Of a stretch of DNA of 64,000 nucleotides, positions 11,461 through 24,617 are shown one piece after another; positions within the stretch are counted from its first letter, which is position 1, and each line of letters starts with the position of its first letter. Both the position numbers and the translations under genes were made by a program. The stretch covers positions 41,001 to 105,000 of the forward strand of contig JAFLJL010014913.1 of NCBI GenBank assembly GCA_018398815.1, in the 5' to 3' direction. Source of the stretch: Conus ventricosus. Lineage: Eukaryota; Mollusca; Gastropoda; Neogastropoda; Conidae. The notes beneath the pieces are model-generated. The model was not told where the DNA came from. It was given only the letters and a program-made list of their open reading frames with translations, and searched no databases.

Positions 11461-12720
11461 CTTCTCTCGCACCCTCTAAATAATCAAAGAATTTGCGGGG
11501 GTAACCGTTAACACTGCGGAGAAGCTGCAGTAAATTCAAACAATTTTATCAGTTTTTCTTTCCACTAGGAGGGGAGTTTTCCTTTGTGCGTCGTATTTGA
11601 ACACCAAGGACATGATTCTACCCTATGGTACCCACCATTTTGCCCCACAAACATGAAAGCTAGCCCGTCACACATTAAGGCCATACGATGTAGTGCTTGA
11701 TTTAATTTTTCCGTATTATTTGTTACCAAACAGAAAGCTCTCAGTGTTCATAAAAAATCTTCAAAACGAAGCATAAAGAATCGATCTACTAGGGACAAAC
11801 TCTCCAGGGAGAGCTTGGTTAGCAGAAGGTCTTGAGAGAAGAAACTGGATCACGACTTTCTAGAGTCATTTTGGAATTTTCGACTTGCCACTACGGACTT
11901 CTAGAGGTCATTTTGAATTTTCGAATTTTCCACTACGACTTCTAGAGGTCATTTTGAATTTTTCGAATTTCCACTTTACGGGTAGCTCTGTAGTCTTGTG
12001 CGTCCCTCTTCCGCTTAAATATCTTTCCCAAAGAACTATCTTTTTGAAATGCCCATCAGTGAGATGAGGATAGATGATGTTGACAATGCTTTGGCTTTCC
12101 ATTCCGGGTCCTGAGACTGCACGACAGGTCTTGTACTTTACGCTTCTTTCATCGAAGAGGGAGAGATAGAAAACTGCCGTGTGGGTCTGGAAATTTGAGG
12201 CAACACTCTCAGAGACACATCCATTTAGTGGATGAAACTAACGGCTGAGGTGAGTTTCCCAACTGAGTACCGTAGGGCAAACTCAACTCTGGGTAGGGAG
12301 AGCGGGTCGGGACAGACAACCCTAACATGGCTCTGATGGGATAGTACCCACGCCTCCCAACACTACACTATGCCAGCGAAACGGGTTTTTTTTCTCCGCA
12401 ATAGTTTGGTATTGTCTATGTTAAGGAAATTTATTCCCTTTGAAGGTTCCAACTTCTTCTTCCACCTATCTTATCCGTTGGAACACTTTTAAGATTCCAT
12501 TGCCATTGTCGTAAGTGTTTGTTGCCCTCTCTTACTAGAAATCGCGCGCTGTTCCTTGAGTTATAGGCTGATGCTCCTTACACACCCCATTACTACTAAC
12601 CCTCTATGGCCAGGACTTTTGCTTGGGAAGCCGGTTCTCTTCCGCCATGGCTAGACTGACATAACTAGTTGTCATTACTGTGAAACTTTGAGTCCATCTG
12701 CTTTCGCATGGCACAGTGAG
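11461..12720. other. Non-coding stretch, no gene seen
   Basis: No recognised coding frame. It contains the short 41-bp triple repeat listed separately. The part from 12060 to 12420 has many short conserved-looking words but matches no RNA gene I know. Confidence 0.35.
11853..11981. repeat. Three copies of a ~41-bp tandem repeat
   Basis: Units start with ACGACTTCTAGAGGTCATTT and end with TCCACTACG. The three copies differ by a few indels and substitutions. Confidence 0.8.
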
Positions 12721-12725
12721 TTCAA

Positions 12726-13580
12726 TCAGAGATCTGGCTTTGATAGGTCTGTGTTGAAATGCCTTTCTGGTGTAATGCCACTCTTGTGATGATATCTAAC
12801 GTGGTCTATACCCTCTCCTAAATCTGAAAGATCAGCCCACGCACCACACGGGAGTCCATGCATGCAGATATTCCGTGTCATACTCCTGATGTCACAGCTG
12901 TTAAAGACCATGATCTGTACTTTCAGACGAGCGGATGGTCGCTCCCCGCTGCTGGAGCCCTGGTGGGGAAAATCATATCTTTGGCAGCGTTAAACTGCAT
13001 GGAAAGGTTTTTTAGAACTTGCTGTGCCTCCATGTGTGCTTTCCCTGTCGTAGTACTCCTTTGCATGACGAAGGACATTGCTTTTTCACCCCACTTGTTT
13101 GCCTTTGACAGAGGGCTGAACGTGGGGTCATTTGGATTTTCTTCTATTTCAACAGGTTTAAATGATGTGGGTGGCAGGAGGTATGCCACAGGTCTGAGGA
13201 AAATAAAGGCTAATTCTGAGAGCCAGTCCTGTGCCACATTTCATCCCAACAATGAACTGTTGTGGAGAGAGTCTTTCCGTGCGGCCTATGCCCCTGTTGG
13301 CTATCTTGGGCTGTTTTCTGGATTCGCTTGGCATTTGACCTCTGCTTTTGCCTCAGACGCCAATTCAAGTTTCTGTTGATTCTGGTCCCTGTCTGTTGGG
13401 TTTGTGCGCGTCGTGTTTTGTCCCTGAATCTGTGGGTTCTCCATACTCCACTGCTACGTCCAGTCCCTCCTGAGCTACCATGGTTCTGCCAGGGTTAGCT
13501 TGGGCTTGTCTGAATCCACTGGCTTGTGTCCTTGTTTTCAAACTAATTAGTATCTTTTTTTTGCTCTTTTTTTTCATGAA
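12726..13580 (-). CDS. Unrecognised frame-broken ORF region
   Basis: The best open stretch (13237-12923, 104 residues) contains KPVEIEENPNDPTFSPLSK and MQRSTTTGKAHMEAQQVL. An upstream frame (13577-13365) and a downstream frame (12911-12726) are also open. Between the frames are stops and shifts. Composition upstream is Gln/Pro/Asn-rich. I do not recognise a family. A retroelement Gag or ORF1 remnant is one possibility because the neighbourhood is full of relics, but no zinc knuckle or RT block is seen nearby. On the plus strand 12858-13379 is also open (173 residues), so the coding strand itself is not certain. Confidence 0.25.
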
Positions 13581-14942
13581 GGATTTTTAAACTGGAATTC
13601 AATTTAACTCGTTTTAACCTTTGCAATGTGTGGTTTTCTCTTTTGCTGGAAAAGACGTTGGTCATTGAAAAGGGGTTTTAGACGGGGGCATTATTTACTT
13701 CCGAGTCTGCTGAACCAGTACAAATCATAGCTGTTTCAAGATACCCCCTTGCCACCACATACAGTTTTGAAGCCCCATTTCCCTTTGATAACAGAGTTCA
13801 CATCAATTGGTCTGTTTTGTTTTTCTTTTGGGAGAACGCCTAAATGTTCTTTGGAACATGATAATGTCGAAACATTTGAATCATTCCCGGGGGAGCATAT
13901 GATATGTATTGCTAGATCAGGCACTTCGTCTAGTTCCCCTTAACCCGCCTCAATTCTTTGGTTTCTTTTTAAATTTATATTGCTATTTTTTACGCCACAC
14001 AGCCTGGATGATCGTTTCATGAGGTATTTTGTCACCTTGCTGACTTGAAAAGGAAAAATGTCCTCTCAAATCCAAGGTGATATTTACCTGAAGTGGTTGA
14101 AATAAAATCGGGTTCTACTGTTTTGGGAAAGGCACTACATCAGCTGCCACCAACTACGCACTGACCTGCAAGTTCACCCTTTCTGTCTTCCCCTTTGTGA
14201 GATTTGGGGGATTGGACATTTTTGTTAGGGGAGGCGAAGTTTCTTGGCACATTTTTTAAAATCTTTTTCTTTGGCTCTTCAGGGTTGATGGTTTTCACTT
14301 AATCTTTTTTGTACCGAGAAGGTACAGTAAGCCCGGTTTTGGGAAAAAGGTTTTGTTCGAAGGTTGTAATATGCTTTTCCTTGGTTTGCTAAAGAGTGCA
14401 TTTACCCACTTGATGCCCCCGGGTTCTGGTGCCCTGAAAGTGGTTTTTTTCGAAAGGGGTTTTGGGGACATGCAAATTTTTGGTTATCGTCTTTTTTTTT
14501 TCTTGCAAAATCTGTTTTTTAGGCACCGTATTCGCATTTAGGTTTTTCCCAAATGTCTTGCTCTTTCTTTCACTTCGAGTGCCTTCATTTTTGTTTGTTT
14601 GTTGTTTTTTTTGGGTTTTTGGGGGCCCCCCTTCAAGACGTAAAATTTAAATTTTTCCCCGCGTCTAAATTTTTTAACAATGTTTTTTCCATCGTTTTTT
14701 CCTCTTAGGGGTCCCTCAGGTTCCTACACATGCCCCAAATTGCCCATGCTTTCGGACTTTTTTTTCTAATTTCTCCCATTTTTACATTGTGGGTTTTAAG
14801 GGAATGCTGAAATTTTTCAGCAAAAGCGGCCCCGGGGCCTCGTTTTAATAATTTGCATGATGCCCTTGGCTTGTGGTTTGTCCCGCTTTGATTTTTGTTT
14901 TCTCGTCTGCTGGCGCAGTGCCCTTTTGCCCAAATTTCCCCT
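13581..14942. other. T-rich, increasingly noisy stretch; no gene seen
   Basis: Long T and G homopolymers and no convincing frame. Noise rises towards the satellite array at 14943. Confidence 0.35.
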
Positions 14943-17866
14943 ATAGCTTTTTAAAAAACGACGGAAAACATGTTTGCTTTCTTGCTCACCCAACGACGTC
15001 CCACAACAACCCCTTTTGCCAAATTCAACATTAGCTTTTAACAAACGACAAACCAAAGGTGCTATCTTCTCACCCAACGACTCAATTCCACGTGCTTTTA
15101 AAAGCGCGAAAGCGATGTTGCTTACTTTTCTCAAACCCAACGACGTAACAAACAACCAAATTCATCAAATTTCCCCGTGCTTTTAACAAACGACGAAAGC
15201 GATTTTCTTTTGTTTGCTTACCAACGTCAACACAACAACCAACTTCTGTCAATTTCACATGTAGTTCATTTAAACAAACGAATAAACCGATGTTGCTTAT
15301 CTTTGCTCACCCAACGTCCAAAACACAAACCAACTTTCTGTCAATTCCACATGTAGCTTTTAACAAACGACGAAAGCGAAGGTGCTTTATCTTTGCTCAA
15401 CCCAACGCAACACAACAACCAACTTCTGGCAATTCCACATGTAGCTTTTAACAACGACCGAAAGCGAATGGTGGGCTTACCTTTGCACACCAACGTCCAA
15501 CACAACAACCAACTTCTGTCAATTCCACAGTAGCTTTTAACAAACGACGAAGCGAATTGTTCTTACCTTTGCTCACCCAAACGTCAACAACAACCAACTT
15601 CTGCAATTCCACATGTTGCTTTTAACAAACGACAAAAGCGATGGGGCTTATCGTGCGACATCTCCTACGTCCAACACAACAACCAACTACTGTCAATTCC
15701 ACATGTAGCTTTTAACAAACGACGAAAGCGAAGGTGCTTTTCTTTGCTCCAATCCCAACGCAACACAACAACCAACTTCTGTCAATTCCACATGTACTTT
15801 TAACAAACGACTAAGCGAGGGTGCTTATCTTTGCTCACCCAACGTCAACACACAGCCAACTTCCGACATTCCACATGTACTTTTAACAAACTAACGAAAG
15901 CGATGGGCTCTTCTTTGCTCACCCAACGTCAACACAACAAACCAACTTCTGTCATTCCACATGTAGCTTTTAACAAAACACGAAAGGAGAATTGTCTTAT
16001 TCTTATGCTTATCCAACGTCCACACAACAACCAACTTCCTGTACAATTTCCACATTAGCTTTTAAACAAACCCGAAGCGATTGGTGCTTATCTTAGCTTA
16101 TCCACCGTCAACCAACAACCAACTTCTGTCCAATTTCACATGTAGCATTTAAACAACACGAAAGCGATGGTGCTATCTTGCTCACCCAACGTCACACAAA
16201 ACCAACTTCTGTCAATTCCACATGTGCTTTTAAAAACAAACGACGAAAGCGGATGGTGCTTATCTTTGCTCACTCAACGTCAACACAACAACCAACATCT
16301 GTCAATTCCACATGTAGCTTTAACAAACGACGAAGCGATGGTGCTTATCTTGCTCACGTCCAACGTCAACACAACAACCACCACCAACTTCTGTCAATTC
16401 ACATATGTAGCTTTTAACCAAACGGACGAAAGCGATGTGCTTTCTTTTGGCTCACTCCAACGTCACACAACAACCAACTTCTTCGAAAAATTCCACATGT
16501 AGCTTTTAACAAACGACGAAGGCGATGGTGCTTATCTTTGCCACCCAACGTCAAAAACAACAACCAACTTCTGTCCAATTTCGACATGTAGTCTTTAACA
16601 AACGACGAAAGCGATTCGTGCTTATCTTTGCTCACCCAACGTCAACACAACAACAACTTCTGTCAATTCCACATGTAGCTTTTAACAAACGACAAAGCCG
16701 ATGGTGCTTATCTTGCTCACATCCAACGTCAACACAACAACCAACTTCTGTTCCAATTCCACATGTACTTTTAACAAACGACGAACGATGGTGCTTATCT
16801 TTGCTCACCCAACGTCAACACAAACAACCAAACTTCTGTCAATTCCACATGTATCTTTTAACAAACGACGAAATCGATGGTGCTTATCTTTTGCCTCACC
16901 CAAGCGTCCAACAACAACTAAACCAACTTCTGTCAATTCCACATGTAGCTTTTAAACAAACGACGAAAGCGATTGGTGCTTATCTTGCTCACCCAACGTC
17001 AACACAACAACCAACTTCTTTCAAGTCCATATGTACGTTTAACAAACGACGAACGCGATGTCTTATCTTTGCGTACCCCAACGACAACACAACAACCAAC
17101 TTCTGTCAATTCCACATGTGCTTTTAACAAACGACGAAAGCGGATGGTGCTTATCTGCTTCACCCCACGTCTACACAACAACCAACTTCTGTCAATTCCA
17201 CATGTAGCTTTTTAACAAACGACGAAAGCGATGTGCTTATCTTTGCTATCCAACGTCAACACAACAACCAACTTCCCCTGTCAATTCCACATGGTAGCTT
17301 TAACAAACGACGAAAGCGATGGTGCTTATCTTTACCACCCAACTCAACACAACAACCTCTTCTGTCAATTCAACATGTAGCGTTTAACAACCGACGAAAG
17401 GCGATGGTGGCTTAGCTTTGCTCACCCAACGTCAAACACACAACCGAACTTCTGTCAATTCCACATGTATCTTTTTTAACAAACAAGAAAGCGATGGTGC
17501 TATCTTTGCTCACCCAACGTCAACACAACAACAACCAACGTCTGGTCAATTCCACATTACTTTTAACAAACGACGAAAAGCGATGGGGCTTTAACTTTGC
17601 TCACCCAACCGTCACACAACAACCAACATTCTGTCAATTCCACATGACTTTAACAACACGAAAGCGATGGTGCTTATCTTTGCTCACCCAACGTCAACTC
17701 AACAACCAACTTCTGTACATTCCACATGTAGCTATTAACAACGACGAAAGCGATGGTTGGCTTATCATTGCTCACCCAACGTCACACAAACAACCAACTT
17801 CTGTCAATTCCACATGTACTTTTAACAAACGACGAAAGCGAGGGGTGCTTATCTTGCTCACACCAA
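14943..17866. repeat. 87-bp satellite array, first block (~33 copies)
   Basis: Tandem units of about 87 bp. Fixed words in order are CTTTTAACAAACGACGAAAG, CGATGGTGCTTATCTTTGCT, CACCCAACGTCAACACAACA, ACCAACTTCTGTCAATTCCA and CATGTAG. Differences between units are mostly single-base indels, which look like read errors more than divergence. Frames in the array are frequently interrupted and 87 is divisible by three, so short spurious ORFs with repeats of TQRQHNNQLLSIPHVAFNKR type arise; I do not treat these as coding. A second block of the same satellite lies at 22240-23893. Confidence 0.95.
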
Positions 17867-18449
17867 CGACGGTTCGCTTACGGGTGGCAGACACATCTCC
17901 TTTTATAAAACTGAAACTGGAACTGCAGAACAGATAATTCATGGTATTTGGCAGGAGAATCTACGTGGATTTGGGAGAGTTGCCGGGTGGGGGGGCTGTA
18001 AGAAGTGTTGTCGGACAGCATGTCTCCAGGATTCTGAAGCGACCTGCTGAGCTCCAACGGAGTGAGCTGCATTCATAGCTGGTCATGCTGACCTCCCTTG
18101 TAAAATGAAACCATCGACACCACTCACTGAGGCAGCACACTCTCATGCCACCTCCCCTAAAGACATGGCTGTCCTTTTAAAAGTTACGCATTTTCAGTGA
18201 GTTGTCAAGAGTGAGGGTATCTGGGCTCAGTTTTTCGTTCTTCATTATATTTGTTGCTTGTTCCACATAAAAGCCCTTCGGCTGCCCCTGGCCCTTCTTC
18301 TGGTCCTTAAGACTATTTGCCGAGGCCTATTTGTCGCGGGAGGGGTGATATGTTTTTAAATTCTACCCTCTCCCCATTTAGCGCCAATCGTCTTGTAAGT
18401 TATACATTTTTAAATGGACGTATTTTTAGGTTTGCATATACACACTATC

Positions 18450-18581
18450 TAGCTGGAAATCAAGGCATCTGCCCCCTAGGTGTACTATATATATATCCTG
18501 GAAATCAAAGCATCTGGCCCTAGGTGTACTATGATAATACTGGGAATCAAGGCATCTGGCCCTAGGTGTACTATGATATAT
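18450..18581. repeat. Three copies of a ~45-bp minisatellite (copy 1)
   Basis: Units read CTGGAAATCAAAGCATCTGG then CCCTAGGTGTACTATGATA. The same three-unit block occurs in the second macro-repeat copy at 24479-24617. Confidence 0.85.
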
Positions 18582-18834
18582 ATTTTTGATGACGTTTATG
18601 AAAAAAATTATAACTATAAACATAATAATGAACATTGGTGAAATTATTTAGAAAGAGACCTTGCACCAACCGATTGTTGATAATGAATTGGACTTTTGAT
18701 GAGTCTTACTCAATTGTTTCTGTTCTCCTTTTAATCTCATGTTTCACGTAATAGTTGACTTCTTTCCTTCGACTAACACGCCCATTCCCGTACAGTGGTT
18801 CAAAGAAATGGTCTACTTTCGTGACTTTTCCTAA

Positions 18835-19227
18835 CTATTTGATTTGTTTGTTTGTCTTTTGCGTCACTTGCGTCTTGTATGTAAATATACGACAGGTTTT
18901 TCTTTTCTGATTCGGTCCGTTTCCGTGTACAACCTTGACTCCAAAAACTAAACTTTCCGTTACAACCTTGGCATTTAACAACGATCGCACAAAATGTTCG
19001 TTTATTACAAACTTTTTTTGTCCTCCCAGACCCACAACATTTTCTTTTCCTGTGTCTTTTTCTATAACCTCTTTATAAACGTTTCTAGAATAAAAAAGAA
19101 ACCTTCTAAATCTTCGAAGCTTTGTCCAATGACAGATTTGTTCTCCTCTCACACCCTTTTTTCTTCTCCTTGTTTCCTCTTTCCTCTTTCCAACGGTACC
19201 TGTTGGTCTCTCAACATCGTTCTTCAC
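18835..19227 (-). CDS. Hypothetical basic 130-codon ORF inside the macro-repeat
   Basis: An uninterrupted Lys/Arg-rich frame, with blocks such as KRKEETRRRKKGVRGEQ and HFVRSLLNAKVVTESLVFG. No domain is recognised. In the second copy (around 24840-25260) the same sequence is present but broken by indels. It could be a remnant of a protein carried by the repeat, or chance openness. The high basic content and lack of any family match keep confidence low. Confidence 0.2.
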   Translation of the reverse strand: MKNDVERPTGTVGKRKEETRRRKKGVRGEQICHWTKLRRFRRFLFYSRNVYKEVIEKDTGKENVVGLGGQKKFVINEHFVRSLLNAKVVTESLVFGVKVVHGNGPNQKRKTCRIFTYKTQVTQKTNKQIK

Positions 19228-19403
19228 GATTTTATACTCACACTGAGGGACGTATTATCAATGCCTTCAGTTCAGTCTATTAACTGAAGATGCGCAGATA
19301 TCTCAGTCTTCCATAATGACATTTTTTTTTTTTAAAAGAAAGAAAACCGTGTAAACATTCATAAATAATTTTATATGAGTCCTCACTTGTGCACGCCGCG
19401 GCT

Positions 19404-19427
19404 CGCACAACACACCCACACACACCA

Positions 19428-19462
<35 letters not shown>

Positions 19463-19508
19463 CACACACACACACACACCGCAACGCGACGCACGCACGC
19501 ACGCAACG

Positions 19509-19551
<43 letters not shown>

Positions 19552-19781
19552 GCACGGCACGCACAGCACCACGCACGCACGCAACGCACGCACACACTCA
19601 ACGCACGCACGCACAGCACGCTCGCACGCTGCACGTACGAAACGCACGCACGCACAGCACGACAACAACACCCCACACACACATCACACCAAAAACACAC
19701 GCGCACCCGCACACCCACACAAACACACACAAACACACACACACACACACACTCACACACACACACACACACACACACACA
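19404..19781. repeat. (CA)n/(CACG)n microsatellite in copy 1
   Basis: About 380 bases of CA with CACG and GCACG blocks. All His/Thr/Arg and Cys/Val frames here are artefacts. It is shared with 25421-25894. Confidence 0.95.
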
Positions 19782-22144
19782 TTAGAGCTAAAAAGAACTG
19801 CAATGACTTTCACAAAGTTATCGTGTACAAGAACAATACTCAATGTTCATAGACGGGAGGGGAAGGAGGGAGCGAAAAGTGGAATCATTTGTGTGAATAG
19901 TAAGATATTCAAACAAACAAAAAGGAGGGAGCACAGAAAGAATCCTTTGCTTAGTGATGTAAAGAAAGAAATCTGACGTACAACAGTAACTGTTCACGTT
20001 GACTTTTAATCATAACAGAAAGAACAGAATAATAGTGATGCACTCAACCAAACAACAACCTGAAGGGAAAGCAAATTTACTAAACAACAGTTTGTTCAGT
20101 TTCGCAAATCCCAACCTTAATTAACGTTAGACCTAAAGGATGATGATAAACTCCCTGAATGCAAAACAACACGTAAACAAAGCAGAGTATTTAAGTTACT
20201 GACCCAACAGCAATGAAAACAAGCTACTGTCCCGATGGCGTTCCTGCAAGCTCTTAAAATTAGTGTGCCAAAGAATTGAGTGAGGTATACCTCAAAAACA
20301 CCCCCCCCCCCCGTACTTAGAAGATAGTAAGAGAAGCTTTTATCAAACTAACATCTTCTTCAAGAGGCATAGCTAAAGTAATTGATATACTCAAGGGAAC
20401 AACTAGTATTGAATAAAAGCGTAGCACCAGGAGTGGCGTCAACTGTAACCATAACCTGCAATCAAATATTGACAGCCACTTTACATTCAGTGTGAGCATG
20501 AACTCATTTCTTTTCCGTTTGGTTATTTTAAGTCCTGACTGAGCCCCCCCATGTTTTTTATTCCCAAACTCAGCGCTGCCTTTTTCTTTCTTTAATTCTG
20601 GAGCTTTTTTTAGATTTTAAAAGCAGTGAGTGGAATTCAGTGAATTGGAGTGAGAGAAGATCAGACTTAGATATAAATGCTGTGCTTTGTGCTGTCATTT
20701 AGTGGGCCCGTGGTTTTTTATGCTTGACAATGTTTTACCAATAAACCAAATTTGCAATAGCTATTGGTGTTGGTGTTTTTACTGTTCAATACATTCATTT
20801 TAATCTAGTTCTGTACGGCTGTGAACTCACTGCCGGTGCCATCAAGATTGCCACAATGCACTCATTTGAAAAACAAATTGAACGACAGTTTTTTGAGATC
20901 TGCATATTGACGATTTTCTATTTTAACTTCCCCAGATATTTTACTGTTACCTGGGCCTGAATGTTGCCATTGCTTTTAAAATCTTCTGAAGTATCGAGTC
21001 GACCCCCTTGTAGCCAATTTGCTCCAGGGGCCAACAGTCTGAGTCCGGCACTATTTTATTTTTTTTATTTTACTTTTTTAACATGCGCGCTTGGGTGACC
21101 TACTCGTTTTGAGTGAACCAGTAATTTTAGGAAGAAGAAGCAAAGAACACTATCTCGTTCTTCTCTCTCCTTCAAAAGTATGTAAGTGCAGGACCAAAAC
21201 TACTGCAAGATTTTAAAATTTAAAAATGCTCAAAGGATGTTACAACTGGAGGAAGTGGACAAGTAATGAGACCTGACCCACGTTGAACTATATTACCGAA
21301 AAATTCTGAACAAGTATACAAAACTTTTATAGGAAAAATCACAATACAACTCATTAATTTAAAGCCCTGACCAGCCACCGAAGATGGACATTACATATTG
21401 CATTGTTTTTGTTTTTTTTCATCTAGGAAAAGGCCACGTGGCCGAAAATTAGATGAGTGGTATGTGAAGTGTTCTATACTGATTTCGTTCCTTTGGAGGA
21501 CTATTTGCTTTTTTTGTGTCAAAACTCTATAGTTTTAGAGTTGCTGGTATATTTAGACAAGCTAGCAAACCAGTGAAAAAATATGGAAAAGATCAAACAT
21601 TCAAGCACCAAACCAAACCAATTTACATTTAAAAACTACAAGAAATCCTACTAAAATATCTCTAATGTAACACAACAGAAAATCAACTAACAGTTGGGGA
21701 GGAGGAGTGATGAAAAGAATGGAATATGAATCAACAATGGAAAGCCAGTACAAAACGAAAGAAAAGGAAGGAAGCAAAAGGGTACCCTTAAGCAGGATCC
21801 CTTCTTAAAACTTCCTGTAAAAACTGGAATGTGCGATAAAGGAGAGACGACAAACAGTGACACTTCCAGACACAACTGAACACTGCTCAATCATGTAAAT
21901 GAATTAAATAGACAGTCCAGCTTTACTGTCGAAAAAAATGAAAGATACATATGATAAACGGATAGAAATAAAAGGGCAACATAATGTTGCTATATTTCAT
22001 GTCATTTCTTTCACCCCTTTTCCATCACTGGGATAAACCCCAGTCAGTAAACTGTCACGTCATTAGTCGTTATATAAGCCAATTGGATCATCTTGTCAAA
22101 CACGTGCCATGATGCAATGTCAACCGTAACCAGTCGAACACAAA

Positions 22145-22170
22145 AGAGAGAGAGAGAGAGAGAGTGAGAG

Positions 22171-22202
<32 letters not shown>

Positions 22203-22233
22203 AGAGAGGAGAGAGAAGAGAAGAGAGAGAGAG
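22145..22233. repeat. (GA)n microsatellite closing copy 1
   Basis: About 90 bases of GA with GTGAG and GAAGAG interruptions, directly before the second 87-bp array. Confidence 0.93.
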
Positions 22234-22239
22234 ACTATA

Positions 22240-23893
22240 AGGCAACGTCAATTCACATGTAGCTGTAAAAACAAACGACAAAGCGATTGGTGCTTAATCT
22301 TGCTCACTCAACGAGCAACACACAACAACACAACTTCTGGCAATTCCACTGTAGCTTTTAACAACGACGAAAGCGATGTTGCTTATCTTGCTCACACCAA
22401 CGCCAACACAACATCCAACTTCTGTCAATTCCACACTAGCTTTTAACAACGACGAAATCCGTTGGTGCTTATCTTTTGCTCACACCACGTCACACAACCA
22501 CCCCAACTTCTGTCAATTCCCACATGACTTTTAACAAACGACGCAAGCGATGTGCTTATCTTTGCTTCACCCAACGTCAACACAACAAACCAACTTCTTC
22601 AATACCCACATGTAGCTTTTAACAAACGACGAAAGCGATCGTGCTTATCTTTGCTCACTCCAACGTCCAACACAACAACCAACTTCTGTCAATTCCACAT
22701 TAGCTTTTAACAAACGACGAAAGCATGGTGCTTATCTTTGCCACCAACGTCAACTACACAACCAACTTTCTGTCAATTCCACATGTAGCTTTTAACAAAC
22801 GACGAAAGCGATGTGCCTTCTCTTTGCTCACACCAAACGTCAACACAACAACCACCTTCTTTCTGTCAATTCCACAGGTAGCTTTAACAAACGAAAAAGC
22901 GATGGTGCTTATCTTGCTCCGCCAACGTCAACAACAACAACCAACTTCCTGTCCATTTCCACATGTAGCTTTTAACAAACCCGAAAAGCGATGGTGCTTA
23001 GCTTTGGCTCACCCAACGTCAACTACAACAACCAACTTCTGTCAATACCATATGTACTTTTAACAAACGACGAGCGAGGTGGGCTTATCGTTGCTTACCA
23101 AACCAAAACGTCAAACACAACATCTAAAACAACTGTCACTTCCACATGTAGCTTTTAACAAACGCGAAACGATGGTGCTTTCTTTGCTCACCCAACGTCA
23201 CACAAAACCACCAACTTCAGTCCCATTCCCACATGTGCTTTTAACAAACGACGAAAGCGATGTGCTTACTATACTTGCTTATATCCAACTCAACACAACA
23301 ACCAACTATCTAGTCAATTCCACATGTAGCATTTAACAAACGACGAAAGCGATGGTGATTATCTTTCGCACCCAACGTCAACACAACAACCAACTTCTGT
23401 CAATTCCACATACTTTTATCATCGACGAAGCGATGGTGCTTACTTTGCTCACCCAACGTCAACACAACAACCATACTTCAGTCAATTCCAATGTAGCTTT
23501 TAACAAACACGACAGGCGATTCTTAAGCTTTGCTCACCCAACCGCTACTACAAACAACCAACTCTGGTCAATTCCACATGTACTTTTACAAACGACCGAA
23601 GCGTTGGGTGCTTAACTTTGCTCACCAACGGCACACAACAAACAAACTTCTTCAATTCCACATGGATGCTTTTTGAACAAACGAGACGAAAGCGATGGTG
23701 CTTTATCTGTGTCTCACCCACGTCAACTCAACAACCAACTCTGTCAATTCCACAGTGTAGCTTTTAACAATCGACAAAGCATGGTGCTTATCTTTGCTCA
23801 CCTCAACGACAACACAACAACCAACTTCTGTCAATTTCCACATGTAGCTTTTAACAAACGACGAAAGCGATGGTGCTTATCTTTGGTCACCCA
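22240..23893. repeat. 87-bp satellite array, second block (~19 copies)
   Basis: Same unit as 14943-17866, with the same fixed words ACAACCAACTTCTGTCAATT and AACAAACGACGAAAGCGATG. Indel noise is again frequent. This block is shorter than the first. Confidence 0.95.
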
Positions 23894-24478
23894 CGACTGG
23901 TCGCACCATCACATCTCCTTTATAAAACTGAAACTGAACTGCAGACAGAGTGTATTCATTTTATTTGCAGGATAAAATCCGTGATTTGGGGAGAGTTTCT
24001 TTTTGCTTTGTAAGAAGTGTATCTGACAGCAAGTCTCCAAGGATCTTGAAGCGACCTGATGAGCTCCTAACTGGAGTGACACTGCAGTCATAGCTGGTCC
24101 ATTGCTGACCTCAGTCCCTTGTAGAAATGGAAACCATCGACACCACCACTGGAGGCATGCTCACACCTCATGGCCAACTCCCCTAAAGAACAATGTCTGT
24201 CCTGTTAAAAGTTACGCCATTGTTTCAACAGCTGAGGTTTTCACGAGTGAGGGATCTGGGCTCAGTTTCTTTTCTGTCAGTTCTATTTTTGCTTGTTCCA
24301 CATTAAAAGCCCTTCGCTGGCCTGCCCTTCTCTGCCCTGAAGAATATTGTCCGAGCATTTTTGTTCGCGAGGTTATGATGTTTTAAATTCTAAACCCCAT
24401 CACCCAGTGAGCGCAAATCTGGCTGATGTAAGTTATAACTTTTAATGGAACGTTTTTTTTTAGTTGCGCTACAGTTTC

Positions 24479-24617
24479 TATCTGGAAATCAAAGGCATCT
24501 GGCCCCTAGGTGTACTATGAATATATATCTGAAATCAAAGGAATCTGGCCCTAGGTGACTATGATATATATCTGGAAATCAAAGCAATCTGGCCCCTAGG
24601 TGTACTCATGATATAAA
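24479..24617. repeat. Three copies of a ~45-bp minisatellite (copy 2)
   Basis: Counterpart of 18450-18581. Units contain GGCCCCTAGGTGTACT. Confidence 0.85.

Larger units (their letters stand above)
17867..22239. repeat. 4.4-kb macro-repeat segment, copy 1
   Basis: This segment follows the first 87-bp array and is repeated at 23894-28370 after the second array. Landmarks shared in order are: a TATAAAACTGAAACTGAACT start, a 45-bp minisatellite, a long CA/CACG tract, a GTTTACCAATAAACC region, and a terminal (GA)n tract. Copy 1 is the cleaner of the two. No conserved protein frame is recognised apart from one 130-codon ORF listed separately. Confidence 0.9.

Noticed and set aside
10880..11539. 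219-residue poly-Phe frame on the minus strand
   Set aside because: It is the translation of the A-tract and has no other support.
12100..12420. Possible structured RNA gene
   Set aside because: The segment looks conserved in style but no tRNA, snRNA or rRNA landmarks can be matched by eye.
14943..17866. CRISPR-like array
   Set aside because: The whole 87-bp unit is repeated with no unique spacers, and the context is eukaryotic satellite DNA.
15831..17937. Repetitive ORFs with TQRQHNNQLLSIPHV-like units
   Set aside because: They arise because 87 is a multiple of three; frames shift with indels and no start, stop or domain is conserved.
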